Assembly: GCF_008017455.1 (NCBI RefSeq)
Contig: NZ_VRTY01000015.1
Span: forward strand, 20,325-84,324
Length of the DNA: 64,000 bases
Direction: 5' to 3'
Source: Pontibacter qinzhouensis
Lineage (GTDB): Bacteria; Bacteroidota; Bacteroidia; Cytophagales; Hymenobacteraceae
Translations under genes and position numbers: made by a program
Shown: positions 43,708 to 53,346 of the stretch, in pieces
How the letters are laid out: every line of letters starts with the position of its first letter
Position numbering within the stretch: position 1 is the first letter of the stretch
Notes under the pieces: model-generated
What the model was told of the DNA's origin: nothing
What the model saw: the letters and a program-made list of their open reading frames with translations, nothing else
Database searches by the model: none

Positions 43708-45399
43708 ATGACGAAAATGTTTACCAGATTAAAGAGCATGCTACTTTTACTACTCGTGCTTGGTTATGCTTCTGCAGAGGCACAGCAACTCGCTTTTCCG
43801 GGTGCAGAGGGTTTTGGCCGGTTTACAACAGGCGGGCGTGGTGGCAAGGTAATTAAAGTAACCAACCTGAACGATTCCGGTACGGGAAGCCTTCGGGCAG
43901 CCATTGCCGAATCAGGTGCCCGCACGATTGTGTTTGAAGTATCAGGCAATATTGTTTTGAATCAGAGACTTAACATTACGAATGGAAACCTGACTATTGC
44001 CGGACAGACAGCACCAGGAGATGGCATCACCATTCAGAATTATGAGATGGTAGTGAGCGCTGATAATGTTATTATTCGCTACCTGCGCTTTAGAATGGGC
44101 GACTTAACCAAAAACGAACAGGATGCCCTTTGGGGAAGATATCGTAAAAACATCATCATCGACCATTGTTCCATGAGCTGGTCTATTGACGAGTGCTCCT
44201 CCTTTTACGCCAACCAGAATTTTACCATGCAGTGGTGCTTGCTGAGCGAGAGCCTTAACAAATCCTTCCACGAAAAAGATAACCACGGCTATGGCGGCAT
44301 CTGGGGCGGCGATAAAGCAACTTTCCACCATAATTTGCTGGCACACCATAATAGCCGTAACCCACGGTTCAACGGTGGCGGGCGATCTGGCATTAATAAT
44401 GGTTCCGTGCCCTATGAGCATGTCGATTTCAGGAACAACGTGATCTACAACTGGCGCGGGAACAGTGCCTATGGAGGTGAGAACGGTAATTATAACATCG
44501 TCAACAACTATTACAAGCCAGGTCCGGCCACGCCTGCTAACAGGAATAGGCGCATTATGCAGATGTCGTTCGAGAAGGACCCTAAGTTCGGCCCCGGATA
44601 CGGGAAATTCTATATTAATGGCAACCATGTAACAGGTAACCCCACCGTAACAGCCGATAACTGGAACGGCGGTGTTGATTACGATACCGGTGTTGACAGA
44701 ACCTTATCGCGTTTACAAGAACCGATTGAATATGAGATGGCGACCAACCATACAGCCGAAGAGGCTTATGCAGCCGTGCTGGAAAGAGCAGGAGCAAGCC
44801 TTAAGCGCGATGCTGTAGACATTCGTGCCGTTGAAGACGTACGCACCGGTACAGCCACCTTTGCCGGTTCTAAAACCACCTGGCCTGGCATCATCGATTC
44901 GCAGACAGATGTAGGCGGCTGGCCTGTTCTACAGTCGCTGTCAGCGCCGGCAGATACGGATAATGACGGTATGCCGGACGAATGGGAGCTGGCGCGCGGC
45001 CTTGATCCTGCTAATGCCAACGATGGCAATACCGTTACTGCCGAAGGCTATACCAACCTCGAGATTTACTTAAACTGGTTGTTAGAAGAAGGAAATGTAA
45101 CCAGCAGCAAGCCGGCATTAGACGATTTAGGAAAGGCAGCGTACCCAAATCCTTTTTCAGATAAAATTACCTTTGCTTTTGAAACAAAGCAGAAAGAGCA
45201 GGTGCGGGTAAGTATTTTAGATCTTTCTGGAAAAGTGGTGGCTTATTTACTGGATGCTTCACTTGCTCCAGGAGCGCACGAAGTTGAGTGGAACGGCACC
45301 GGCCAGAAAGGCAAGCACTTAACCAGCGGTATGTATTTTTATTCCCTGCAAATAGGAAAACAGAAGCAGGTGAAGCGGGTGGCATTGATCAGGGAGTAA
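43708..45399 (+). CDS. Pectate lyase (PL1-like) with T9SS C-terminal sorting domain
   Basis: Secreted beta-helix lyase that cleaves de-esterified pectin by beta-elimination. It has 563 residues: signal peptide (MLLLLLVLGYASAEAQ), then the PL start QLAFPGAEGFGRFTTGGRGG and KVIKVTNLNDSGTGSLRAAI, then IIDHCSMSWSIDECSSFYAN, LLAHHNSRNPRFNGGG and VDFRNNVIYNWRGNSAYGGE. About residues 410-440 hold a calcium-binding-type repeat (ADTDNDGMPDEWELARGLDP). Residues about 480-563 are a type A T9SS sorting domain (AAYPNPFSDKITFAFE ... GMYFYSLQIGKQKQVKRVAL), so it is exported by the type IX system. The second Met (43717) is also possible. Confidence 0.93.
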   Translation: MTKMFTRLKSMLLLLLVLGYASAEAQQLAFPGAEGFGRFTTGGRGGKVIKVTNLNDSGTGSLRAAIAESGARTIVFEVSGNIVLNQRLNITNGNLTIAGQTAPGDGITIQNYEMVVSADNVIIRYLRFRMGDLTKNEQDALWGRYRKNIIIDHCSMSWSIDECSSFYANQNFTMQWCLLSESLNKSFHEKDNHGYGGIWGGDKATFHHNLLAHHNSRNPRFNGGGRSGINNGSVPYEHVDFRNNVIYNWRGNSAYGGENGNYNIVNNYYKPGPATPANRNRRIMQMSFEKDPKFGPGYGKFYINGNHVTGNPTVTADNWNGGVDYDTGVDRTLSRLQEPIEYEMATNHTAEEAYAAVLERAGASLKRDAVDIRAVEDVRTGTATFAGSKTTWPGIIDSQTDVGGWPVLQSLSAPADTDNDGMPDEWELARGLDPANANDGNTVTAEGYTNLEIYLNWLLEEGNVTSSKPALDDLGKAAYPNPFSDKITFAFETKQKEQVRVSILDLSGKVVAYLLDASLAPGAHEVEWNGTGQKGKHLTSGMYFYSLQIGKQKQVKRVALIRE

Positions 45400-45922
45400 A
45401 AGAACAGGCGCTTTTAAGGTAGCTGTTGCTTCAAGTTTGTAGAGCTTAGGTTTACAGAACTATATAAAGTTGGAGGCAAATGGCAGGTTCTTTTCCTTCT
45501 TTACAGTGGAGGCTTTTAAAAGCTTAGTAGATTCAAAGCACGTTATGCCAGATAGATCAACCTGTTGGCGTGTTGCCTTGTGATTATTTCAATGAAAACG
45601 GCCTCCAGAAGGTTTTTCATCAGATTTTAGCCAAGGGTCTGTCCGATAATTTTATGTACCAGGGCATAATGATACATACCATGTTAATTGATAGTTTATT
45701 TACCCAAAGAGGTAATATTCAGGATATTAAACCTGTAAAAATATACTGTCCTGATACTTGTATTCTGCTACTTAATGGATGTACTTAATTTCAAAAATCC
45801 AAGTCGAAGTTTCAAGGGAAGAAAAAGTAATGCGCGATTTAAGAGGCCGTTCGTCCTGTTTCTATTTTTCATCAGCTAATTTTGTATAGCAATTCAATCA
45901 GGTTTCAATAAATAAACAAACC
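45400..45922. other. Intergenic region with copy R15
   Basis: 523 bases between the pectate lyase and GH43 genes. It contains R15 and, at 45877-45884, TAATTTTG, which fits a Bacteroidota -7 element 39 bases before the GH43 start, though without a clear TTTG at -33. No gene. Confidence 0.45.
45582..45638 (-). repeat. 58-bp intergenic repeat, copy R15
   Basis: On the minus strand it reads ACCCTTGG, spacer, CCTTCTGGAGG, CCGTTTTCATT, GAAATAATC. It is antisense to both flanking plus-strand genes. Confidence 0.85.
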
Positions 45923-47620
45923 ATGCAATCTAAAAAGTACCTGGCTTTCAGTTTACTTCTTTTACTTGGCTGCACCAACGAGCAGCTTTTTAACCGGTCG
46001 TCTGGCACCCGTTCCGGCGCAGCACCTGCCACCGATAAGGCCGTTTCTTCTCCTACTGGCGATGTATCGCAGGTGTGGGTGGCGGACCTGGGTAGGGGAA
46101 CCTACAAAAACCCAATACTCTATGCCGACTATTCCGATCCGGATGTTTGCCGCGTGGGCGAAGATTTTTACATGACTTCCTCCAGCTTTAACGCGGTGCC
46201 TGGCCTGCAGATATTACACTCCAAAGACCTGGTGAACTGGAAACTGATAGGTTATGCATTAGACCGTTTAACTCCCTACGAGCATTTCGCCACACCACAA
46301 CATGGCAATGGCGTTTGGGCTCCGGCTATCAGGCATCATAAAGGGGAGTTCTACATTTACTGGGGCGATCCGGATTTCGGTATTTACATGGTAAAGACAA
46401 AAGACCCGGCAGGTAAGTGGGAAGCGCCTGTGCTGGTAAAAGAAGGCAAAGGACTTATAGATTCTTGTCCGTTTTGGGATGAGGATGGGCAGGCGTACCT
46501 GGTGCATGGGTGGGCTGGTAGCCGGGCCGGCATTAAGAGCGTTCTGACATTAAACCGCATGAACCCTGAAGGAACTGAGGTGCTGGATGAGGGGGTGATG
46601 GTGTTTGATGGGCACGATAACCACCCGACCGTAGAAGGCCCGAAGTTCTATAAACGTAACGGCTATTATTACATTTTTGCGCCGGCAGGTGGTGTATCTA
46701 CGGGCTGGCAGTTGGTGCTGCGTTCCAAAAACATTTACGGACCTTACGAGGAGAAAATAGTGATGGACCAGGGAAGCTCACCTGTAAACGGACCGCACCA
46801 GGGCGCCTGGGTAGATACCCCTAACGGAAAGGAAGACTGGTTTGTGCACTTTCAGGATGTGGATGCCTATGGCCGAATAGTGCACCTGCAGCCTATGCAG
46901 TGGAAAAACGACTGGCCTGTAATTGGCGAGGATAAAGACGGAGACGGCAAAGGTCAGCCGGTACTGACGCACCGGAAACCGGCAGTCGGCAAAAACTATC
47001 CGGTAGCCACACCGCAGGAGTCTGATGAGTTTGAAGGGCATAAGTTGGGGCTGCAGTGGCAGTGGCACGCTAACCCGAAGGCAACCTGGGCTTTCCTGAA
47101 TCCGGCCAAAGGGCAGTTGCGCCTGTTCACCGACCAGTTGCCGGCCAACTACAAAAACTTCTGGGATGTACCGAACCTGCTCCTGCAGAAGTTTCCGGCC
47201 GAAACCTTTACTGTTACCACCAAGCTTAAGTTTACACCGAACGAGAAGCTGCAGAACGAGCGTACCGGCCTGATCGTGATGAGCGACTCCTATGGGCACA
47301 TCTCGCTGGTTAGCAAGCCCGACGGACTTTACCTGGCTTATACCACCGGCTTACAAGCCGAAAAAGGCACCGCCGACACGGAAACGTTATTAGGCAAACT
47401 GAACGGAAACGAGGTTTACTTCAGAGTAAAAGTAGATAAAGGCGGCAAGTGCCAGTTCAGCTACAGCGAAAACGGAGCACAGTTTACAAACGCCGGTTCA
47501 CCACTCACCGCCAAACCAGGCAAATGGATCGGGGCTAAAGTAGGAATCTTTGCCGTGCGCCAGGACAAGATTAACGACTCCGGTTTCGCAGATTACGACT
47601 GGTTCAGAATAACACCTTAA
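45923..47620 (+). CDS. GH43-family beta-xylosidase/arabinofuranosidase-type lipoprotein (two-domain)
   Basis: A 565-residue lipoprotein (lipobox LLLGC, Cys17). The N-terminal propeller shows the GH43 residues: base Asp in YADYSDPDVCRVGEDFYMTS, pKa Asp in GLIDSCPFWDEDGQAYLVHG and acid Glu in TVEGPKFYKRNGYYYIFAPA. From about residue 375 a C-terminal beta-sandwich follows (SDEFEGHKLGLQWQWHANPK, ERTGLIVMSDSYGHISLVSK, ending KINDSGFADYDWFRITP), as in long GH43 enzymes of pectin and xylan loci. Either xylosidase or arabinofuranosidase activity is possible. It sits between the pectate lyase and polygalacturonase genes. Confidence 0.92.
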   Translation: MQSKKYLAFSLLLLLGCTNEQLFNRSSGTRSGAAPATDKAVSSPTGDVSQVWVADLGRGTYKNPILYADYSDPDVCRVGEDFYMTSSSFNAVPGLQILHSKDLVNWKLIGYALDRLTPYEHFATPQHGNGVWAPAIRHHKGEFYIYWGDPDFGIYMVKTKDPAGKWEAPVLVKEGKGLIDSCPFWDEDGQAYLVHGWAGSRAGIKSVLTLNRMNPEGTEVLDEGVMVFDGHDNHPTVEGPKFYKRNGYYYIFAPAGGVSTGWQLVLRSKNIYGPYEEKIVMDQGSSPVNGPHQGAWVDTPNGKEDWFVHFQDVDAYGRIVHLQPMQWKNDWPVIGEDKDGDGKGQPVLTHRKPAVGKNYPVATPQESDEFEGHKLGLQWQWHANPKATWAFLNPAKGQLRLFTDQLPANYKNFWDVPNLLLQKFPAETFTVTTKLKFTPNEKLQNERTGLIVMSDSYGHISLVSKPDGLYLAYTTGLQAEKGTADTETLLGKLNGNEVYFRVKVDKGGKCQFSYSENGAQFTNAGSPLTAKPGKWIGAKVGIFAVRQDKINDSGFADYDWFRITP

Positions 47621-47959
47621 GCCATCGGTCCGGAAATAAAATGTGCCGACCTGCACGAGATGTTGTTTCCCTTTTACGCCTGAATGTTGAAGGCAAGAGT
47701 AGCTCCTTCTATAAAAGGAACTACGTTATTAGGAGATACTCCTACAACAAATCAGCAAGAAACAGGTAGCCGGTAAATTATTCGAATGGAAATGGCCTCC
47801 AGAAGGATTTTCGCTTAAAAGAGGTCAAGGGTCTGCGGGGTGTATTAGCTCTTCAGGAACAAATTTTTAGGTTAGACTAGAAATTAGAAAGGCGCTGCAC
47901 CCGGATTATAATACAAGAAACATTATCAAGAAGCTCATAACCAGTAAATTTAATACTAT
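47621..47959. other. Intergenic region with copy R16
   Basis: 339 bases between the GH43 and GH28 genes. Apart from R16 I see no structure. Confidence 0.45.
47775..47832 (-). repeat. 58-bp intergenic repeat, copy R16
   Basis: On the minus strand it reads ACCCTTGA, spacer, CCTTCTGGAGG, CCATTTCCATT, CGAATAATTT. It is antisense to both flanking plus-strand genes. Confidence 0.86.
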
Positions 47960-49711
47960 ATGAAAGCCACCAAAATTGTAGCAAGCAAACTGGCCCTGGC
48001 ACTCGGAATGGCAGGCATGCTGCTTTCGGCGTGCCAGCAGCAAGCGCCAACAACAGCCACAGGCGCTGTAGCCAGTAGCAAAGCCGCTTCAACTTCCGGA
48101 CAACAGTTCGATATCTATGAAGGCATAGAGTTTGACATGCCCCGTGTAAAAGAGACATCTTTCCCTGATATTTCTGTTAATATATCAGATTTTGGAGCAG
48201 TGGGCGATGGTCTTACCAAAAACACACAGGCCTTTGCGCAAGCCATTGATGCAGTGGCAGCCAAAGGTGGCGGTACTGTGGTAATTCCGCGGGGTATGTG
48301 GTTAACCGGCCCCATTGTGCTTAAAAGCAACATTAATCTGCATGCAGAGGCAGGTGCGCTGGTGCTGTTCAGTAAAGACTTCGACGATTACCCTTTGGTA
48401 AATGTCAGCTTCGAGGGCCTGAACACGGTGCGTTGCCAATCGCCTATTTCCGGGGTAAACCTGCAGAACATCGCCATTACCGGCTCCGGCACCTTCGATG
48501 GAAACGGAGAAGCCTGGCGCCCTGTTAAAAAAGGGAAGATGACCGAAGGCCAGTGGAATGCGTTGGTTAAATCGGGTGGTGTGCTCAGCGACGACAAAAA
48601 AATGTGGTTCCCGACCCAGAAGGTGAAGACCGGCTACACCAGCACCACCAATTTTAACGTACCCGACTTCAGCGATACAAAGCAGTTTGAGTCTATAAAA
48701 GATTTCCTGCGGCCGGTGCTGCTGAGCCTGGTAGGTTGTAAAACAGTTTTACTTGATGGCCCTACTTTTCAGAACTCTCCTGCCTGGAACCTGCACCCGA
48801 ACATGTGCGAAGACATAATATTACGTAACCTGAACGTGCGTAATCCCTGGTTTTCTCAGAACGGCGACGGGCTGGATCTGGAATCGTGCAAAAATGCGCT
48901 GGTTTATAACAATACCTTCGATGTAGGCGACGATGCCATTTGCTTTAAATCTGGTAAAGACAAAGATGGCCGCGACAGAGGTATGCCAACCGAGAACGTG
49001 ATCGTGAAGAACAACGTGGTATACCATGGGCATGGCGGTTTTGTGGTAGGCAGCGAGATGTCGGGTGGCGTAAAGAATGTGCACGTCTCTAACTGCACGT
49101 TTATGGGCACCGATATTGGCCTGCGTTTTAAGAGCACGCGTGGTCGTGGCGGTTTGGTAGAGAACATTTACATCTCCAACATCGACATGATTAACATACC
49201 AACCGAGGCTATTAGCTTTAACCTTTTCTACGGCGGCAACTCCCCTGAAATGGATATGGCGCAAAAAGGCGAAGGTGGGGCAAAAGCGGCTCCATCGGTT
49301 CCGGTAACAGAAGAAACTCCTTCCTTCAAAAACATATACATGAAAAACATACGCGTTTCTGGTGCTAACCAGGCCTTAGCTTTGCAGGGCCTGCCCGAAA
49401 TGAACCTGAAAAATGTATACCTGGAAGATGCTATTCTAAAAGCGAAAAAAGGCATTACGGCCGTTGACTCCGATGGCATAGAACTTAAAAATGTGCAGGT
49501 GATCACAGAAACAGGACCAGCCATTACTATTTTCAACACCAGGAACATGAAGGTCAGCGGCCTCACCTATAACGAAACAAGTGAGCCGGTTATAAAAGTG
49601 ATGGGCCCGCTTACCCAAAACGTGAAACTGGATGCAAAAGACTTTAAAGACATGTCGAAGCAGGTTTCGAAAGGCAAGGACCTGGACAGTAAAGCGCTTA
49701 GTATGCAATAA
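47960..49711 (+). CDS. GH28 polygalacturonase, lipoprotein
   Basis: Hydrolyses galacturonan in pectin. The 583 residues start with a lipobox LLSAC (Cys25). The right-handed beta-helix motifs are INISDFGAVGDGLTKNTQAF, GGGTVVIPRGMWLTGPI and ITGSGTFDGNGEAWRP. The catalytic acids are D303 in FSQNGDGLDLESC and D324-D325 in FDVGDDAICFKSGKD, with H358 in YHGHGGFVVGSEMSGGVKNV and the R-x-K-like FKSTRGRGGLVENIYISN. An exo-acting or endo-acting mode cannot be told. Placed next to a pectate lyase, it forms the pectin arm of the region. Confidence 0.95.
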   Translation: MKATKIVASKLALALGMAGMLLSACQQQAPTTATGAVASSKAASTSGQQFDIYEGIEFDMPRVKETSFPDISVNISDFGAVGDGLTKNTQAFAQAIDAVAAKGGGTVVIPRGMWLTGPIVLKSNINLHAEAGALVLFSKDFDDYPLVNVSFEGLNTVRCQSPISGVNLQNIAITGSGTFDGNGEAWRPVKKGKMTEGQWNALVKSGGVLSDDKKMWFPTQKVKTGYTSTTNFNVPDFSDTKQFESIKDFLRPVLLSLVGCKTVLLDGPTFQNSPAWNLHPNMCEDIILRNLNVRNPWFSQNGDGLDLESCKNALVYNNTFDVGDDAICFKSGKDKDGRDRGMPTENVIVKNNVVYHGHGGFVVGSEMSGGVKNVHVSNCTFMGTDIGLRFKSTRGRGGLVENIYISNIDMINIPTEAISFNLFYGGNSPEMDMAQKGEGGAKAAPSVPVTEETPSFKNIYMKNIRVSGANQALALQGLPEMNLKNVYLEDAILKAKKGITAVDSDGIELKNVQVITETGPAITIFNTRNMKVSGLTYNETSEPVIKVMGPLTQNVKLDAKDFKDMSKQVSKGKDLDSKALSMQ

Positions 49712-49770
49712 TATTGGCAGATTTTCTGGCTCGGCCAGACGCATTAATTTTTAGCCAAATTAAAATTCAG

Positions 49771-49816
49771 GCTCAGATCGAGGCAATTTAAAACTGCTTT
49801 GGTCTGAGCTTTTTCA
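49771..49816 (+). terminator. Terminator of the GH28 gene
   Basis: GCTCAGATC (49771-49779) pairs with GGTCTGAGC (49801-49809), 8 of 9 positions, with a T run following. It lies 60 bases after the stop. Confidence 0.65.
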
Positions 49817-49963
49817 TTTTTTCTTACATCAGGTCTGGAATCTGATTTTCCTGCTGTTGCCTTGGGGGGAACCGGTGTGGGCGAAACACTACTGCCTGGT
49901 GGCTTGGCTGCCGTGGCTTAGTTTTGTAGGTGATGTGCCCGAAAGCATCCTGAAATAACAGCA

Positions 49964-50022
49964 GCCCTTGGGGGTTAACTGGTATGGAAAGCTTCGGAAG
50001 GCCATTTCTATTAGAAGAATTT
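49964..50022 (+). repeat. 58-bp intergenic repeat, copy R17
   Basis: Reads GCCCTTGG, spacer, GCTTCGGAAGG, CCATTTCTATT, AGAAGAATTT. It is sense to both flanking genes, 252 bases after the GH28 stop. Confidence 0.82.
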
Positions 50023-50128
50023 GAAGGGCTGAACAGGATATCACAGGATAACTTATACAGCAATAGGTTATATTTTTGAGAAAGAGTCTGCTACCATTCC
50101 GCTGCCTCAGCTATACAAACAAAAGCCC

Positions 50129-53047
50129 ATGAACCGTTTACTCCCATTTCTGCTATTACTTGTTGCCTTTACCTCTCATGCTGCCTCGGCCCAGGATTTT
50201 GTACTCGTAAGTGCCGACACCAAGGTGCAGCTAGTATACGACCCCACCGAAGCCAAACTAGACTCTATTACGGCTCATTTGCTGGCCCAGGATATTGAGC
50301 TGGTAACTGGCTACAGGCCACTGGTGCGCACCAGCTTGAGCCAGGCAACTGGCAACGTTATTTTAATTGGAAAGGCTGAATCGGGAATGGTAAAGCAGGT
50401 GCTGGGGAGCCAGCCGGAAATGACCGGTAGCCTCAAAGGAAAGTGGGAGGCATTTGCGCTTGAAGTTATAAAGAACCCACGCCCTAATATTAACAATTTG
50501 CTTGTTGTAGCTGGCAGCGACAAGCGAGGAACAGCTTACGGTGTTTTTCATCTGTCGGAGAAAATAGGGGTGTCGCCCTGGTGCTGGTGGGCTGATGTAA
50601 AGCCGGTGCCGCAAAAGGAACTCATCCTTTCTGATCTGGCTTTTGTCTCGGCACCGCCATCTGTAAAGTACCGGGGCATTTTCCTGAACGACGAAGACTG
50701 GGGGTTACAGCCCTGGGCGGCACAAAACCTCGATACTGATGTAAAGGATATCGGCCCGAACACCTACGCCAGAATTTTTGAACTCCTGCTCCGACTGAAG
50801 GCTAACCTGATCTGGCCGGCCATGCACCCCAGCACCAAAGCTTTTTTCCATTATCCGCTGAACCCAAAAATGGCCGATGCCTACGGAATTTTAGTTGGTA
50901 CATCGCATGCCGAGCCGATGCTGCGCAACAACGTAGACGAGTGGAACGAGAAAACGATGGGGGCTTTCGACTATTTCAGTAACAAGAAAACAGTAGCCGG
51001 ATATTGGGAGAAACGCGCTAAAGAAGCGGCCGGCATAGAGGCCATTTATACGCTCGGCATGCGTGGCATACACGATAGCGGCATGACAGGGGCCAGCAGC
51101 AAAGCAGAGGCGGCAAAAATGCTGGAGCAGATAATAGCAGACCAGCGCAGCATGTTGCAAAAGCACGTGAACACCAACATAGCTGCCGTGCCACAGGCTT
51201 TTACGACCTATAAAGAGGTGCTAGAAATATACGACCACGGCATGAAACTGCCCGAAGACATTACTATTGTGTGGCCCGACGATAATTACGGCTACATCCA
51301 TCGTTTCAGTAACAAGCAGGAGCAGCAGCGGGCAGGCGGTTCCGGCATCTATTACCACGCCTCCTACTGGGGCCGTCCGCACGACTACCTCTGGCTCAGC
51401 AGTACGCACCCGGCCCTGATCAGGGAAGAAATGGCGAAAGCCTATGAGATGCAGGCTAAGGAGCTGTGGGTGCTGAACGTGGGTGATATTAAACCGCTGG
51501 AGTACAACATACAGCTGTTTCTGGACATGGCCTACAACGTGGAGCCGTTTCTGAAGGAGAGCAGCTATGTAAAACAGCATCAGCAGGATTGGCTGGCAGG
51601 CATATTTGGGCAGGAGCGGGCGCCGCAACTGAACCAGATCATGTGGCAATACTACCAGCTGGCTTTTGAGCGCAAACCCGAATTTATGGGCTGGAGCCAG
51701 ACCGAACCCACTACTAAAACCCACTACACTGCCTACAACCACTTTTACTACGGCGACGAGGCACAGCAGCGTCTGGACAGGTACAAGGCCCTGGAGCAAC
51801 AGGTAAAGAAGCTACGATCAGAGGTAGGTACAGAGCAGGCAGATGCGTTTTACCAGCTGGTATACTACCCGGTGGTGGGAGCCTCGCTACTAAACCAGAA
51901 ATTTCTGTACCGCGACAAGCATAAACTTTACAGCCTCCAAAATCGCTCCAGCGCCACCGATTATGGGCAGCTGGCCAGGCAGGCACACCAGCAAATAGAG
52001 CAGGAAACCGAATTTTACAACAACCAACTCAGCAGCGGCAAGTGGCGAGGCATGATGTCGATGAAGCCTCGCGACCTGCCTGTATTTCACGAGCCAGTGC
52101 TGCCGGAGCTTAAACCACAGCCTTCAGCGGCAGCATGGAGCATTGCTCCTGAAGGCTTTGTAAGAGCCGATTCCTCACTACTGCGTCTGGGAGCAAGCGG
52201 GTTCGACTTGCCAGCCTTTAGCCCCTGGGGCAGCCAGCGCTACTTTCTTGATATTTTCCTGACCGGAAATCAAACGGTGAACTGGAAGGTAAACACCTCC
52301 GCTAACTGGATTAAGGTATCGGAGGTTAAAGGCGAGTTAAGTGCCACAACCAGCCGGAAAGAGCACCGACTCTGGGTAAGCGTTGACTGGGGCAAATTGC
52401 CGAAGAAGAAACCAGCCCAAGGTTACGTAACAATTAAAGGAGCCGGAAAAACATACAAAGTAGCCCTACAAGCTTTAGCGCCATCTCATGCAGATCTGCT
52501 TTCGTATAAAGGGTTTGTAGAGACAAACGGCTATGTGGCCATGCATGCCAGCAACTACAGCCGGAAAACCGATCGGGGAGCGGCGAACTGGGCAAAGGTA
52601 GATGGCTTAGGATATGCAGGTAATTCGTTAATGGCCTTACCACTACAAGCGGCACCTGTAAACGGAACTGCTGATATAACCCAAACTGCCGCCATGGTTG
52701 AGTACGATTTTTATTTGCTGGCTGATGCGGCTGCTCCTGTGGTTACTGTAAATACCTTGCCTACGCATCCGCTCACAAACGAATACAGCTTGCGTTACGC
52801 TGTTTCTGTAGACGATGGCCCACTGCAGATCGTTGATTTTAAAACCTTCGGAAGAAGTCAGGAATGGAAACAGCATGTATTACAAAACCGGGCACAGCGC
52901 CACATCAAGCTGCAGCCATTACAGCAAGGGCAGCACGTACTCAAAGTGTTCAGCATAGACCCCGGCGTGCTGCTCGACTATATTACTATTGATGTAGGAG
53001 GTTTAAAGCCAGCCTATTCTATTGTTCCTGAAACCGTAAACAGATAA
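50129..53047 (+). CDS. GH115 alpha-glucuronidase (copy 2)
   Basis: A 972-residue GH115 enzyme with signal peptide (LLPFLLLLVAFTSHAASAQ). It carries the same core as copy 1: VKYRGIFLNDEDWGLQPWAA, LLLRLKANLIWPAMHPSTKA, YGILVGTSHAEPMLRNN, YTLGMRGIHDSGMTGASS, IVWPDDNYGYIHRFSNK, GIYYHASYWGRPHDYLWLSS and LWVLNVGDIKPLEYN. It diverges from copy 1 in the first-loop residues (DEDWGLQPW against DEAPALSGW), so it may differ in substrate or subsite use rather than being a simple duplicate. The C-terminal domain ends SIDPGVLLDYITIDVGGLKP. No other glucuronidase gene adjoins it. Confidence 0.95.
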   Translation: MNRLLPFLLLLVAFTSHAASAQDFVLVSADTKVQLVYDPTEAKLDSITAHLLAQDIELVTGYRPLVRTSLSQATGNVILIGKAESGMVKQVLGSQPEMTGSLKGKWEAFALEVIKNPRPNINNLLVVAGSDKRGTAYGVFHLSEKIGVSPWCWWADVKPVPQKELILSDLAFVSAPPSVKYRGIFLNDEDWGLQPWAAQNLDTDVKDIGPNTYARIFELLLRLKANLIWPAMHPSTKAFFHYPLNPKMADAYGILVGTSHAEPMLRNNVDEWNEKTMGAFDYFSNKKTVAGYWEKRAKEAAGIEAIYTLGMRGIHDSGMTGASSKAEAAKMLEQIIADQRSMLQKHVNTNIAAVPQAFTTYKEVLEIYDHGMKLPEDITIVWPDDNYGYIHRFSNKQEQQRAGGSGIYYHASYWGRPHDYLWLSSTHPALIREEMAKAYEMQAKELWVLNVGDIKPLEYNIQLFLDMAYNVEPFLKESSYVKQHQQDWLAGIFGQERAPQLNQIMWQYYQLAFERKPEFMGWSQTEPTTKTHYTAYNHFYYGDEAQQRLDRYKALEQQVKKLRSEVGTEQADAFYQLVYYPVVGASLLNQKFLYRDKHKLYSLQNRSSATDYGQLARQAHQQIEQETEFYNNQLSSGKWRGMMSMKPRDLPVFHEPVLPELKPQPSAAAWSIAPEGFVRADSSLLRLGASGFDLPAFSPWGSQRYFLDIFLTGNQTVNWKVNTSANWIKVSEVKGELSATTSRKEHRLWVSVDWGKLPKKKPAQGYVTIKGAGKTYKVALQALAPSHADLLSYKGFVETNGYVAMHASNYSRKTDRGAANWAKVDGLGYAGNSLMALPLQAAPVNGTADITQTAAMVEYDFYLLADAAAPVVTVNTLPTHPLTNEYSLRYAVSVDDGPLQIVDFKTFGRSQEWKQHVLQNRAQRHIKLQPLQQGQHVLKVFSIDPGVLLDYITIDVGGLKPAYSIVPETVNR

Positions 53048-53055
53048 CGAGCGCT

Positions 53056-53114
53056 ACCCTTGGAGCCTAAAAGACGTTTTTACATTTGGAAGGGTATTTT
53101 TATTAGAATAATTT
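53056..53114 (+). repeat. 58-bp intergenic repeat, copy R18
   Basis: Reads ACCCTTGG, spacer, CATTTGGAAGGG, TATTTTTATT, AGAATAATTT. It begins 8 bases after the GH115 stop in sense orientation. Confidence 0.85.
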
Positions 53115-53217
53115 GATTGCTAGATGATTGAATAGCTAATGGTCGATTTGAAAATTTGAAGTGGAGTAAATCTGTTTTAATGATTGATTAGGAGAATGCC
53201 TGAACAAAGAAATTTTT

Positions 53218-53233
53218 GCTAACATTTGTTTGT
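53218..53233. promoter_or_regulatory. Operator candidate upstream of the GH51 gene
   Basis: On the minus strand this reads ACAAACA-AA-TGTTAGC, matching 14 of 16 bases of the susC site (25402-25417). It lies just upstream of the promoter candidate at 53244. Confidence 0.45.
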
Positions 53234-53243
53234 AATTGGTTTT

Positions 53244-53272
53244 TTTGAATTTAAGTGTTAAACTTACATTTA
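53244..53272 (+). promoter_or_regulatory. Bacteroidota-type promoter candidate for the GH51 gene
   Basis: TTTG at 53244-53247 and TACATTTA at 53265-53272 (7 of 8 to TAnnTTTG) with a 17-base gap. It would give a leader of about 70 bases. Confidence 0.5.
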
Positions 53273-53346
53273 TAATCTGAAACGCCTTATAAAACAGGTA
53301 TCTTCAGGCAGCAATTTCTTAACCATTTCGTTTAAACTTATTTTAT

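Larger units (their letters stand above)
49712..50128. other. Intergenic region with terminator and copy R17
   Basis: 417 bases. A terminator for the GH28 gene lies at 49771-49816, followed by R17 near 49964. No gene. Confidence 0.45.

Noticed and set aside
45570..45788. A 72-codon open frame after the pectate lyase gene
   Set aside because: It lies across repeat copy R15 and shows no domain or plausible start signal.
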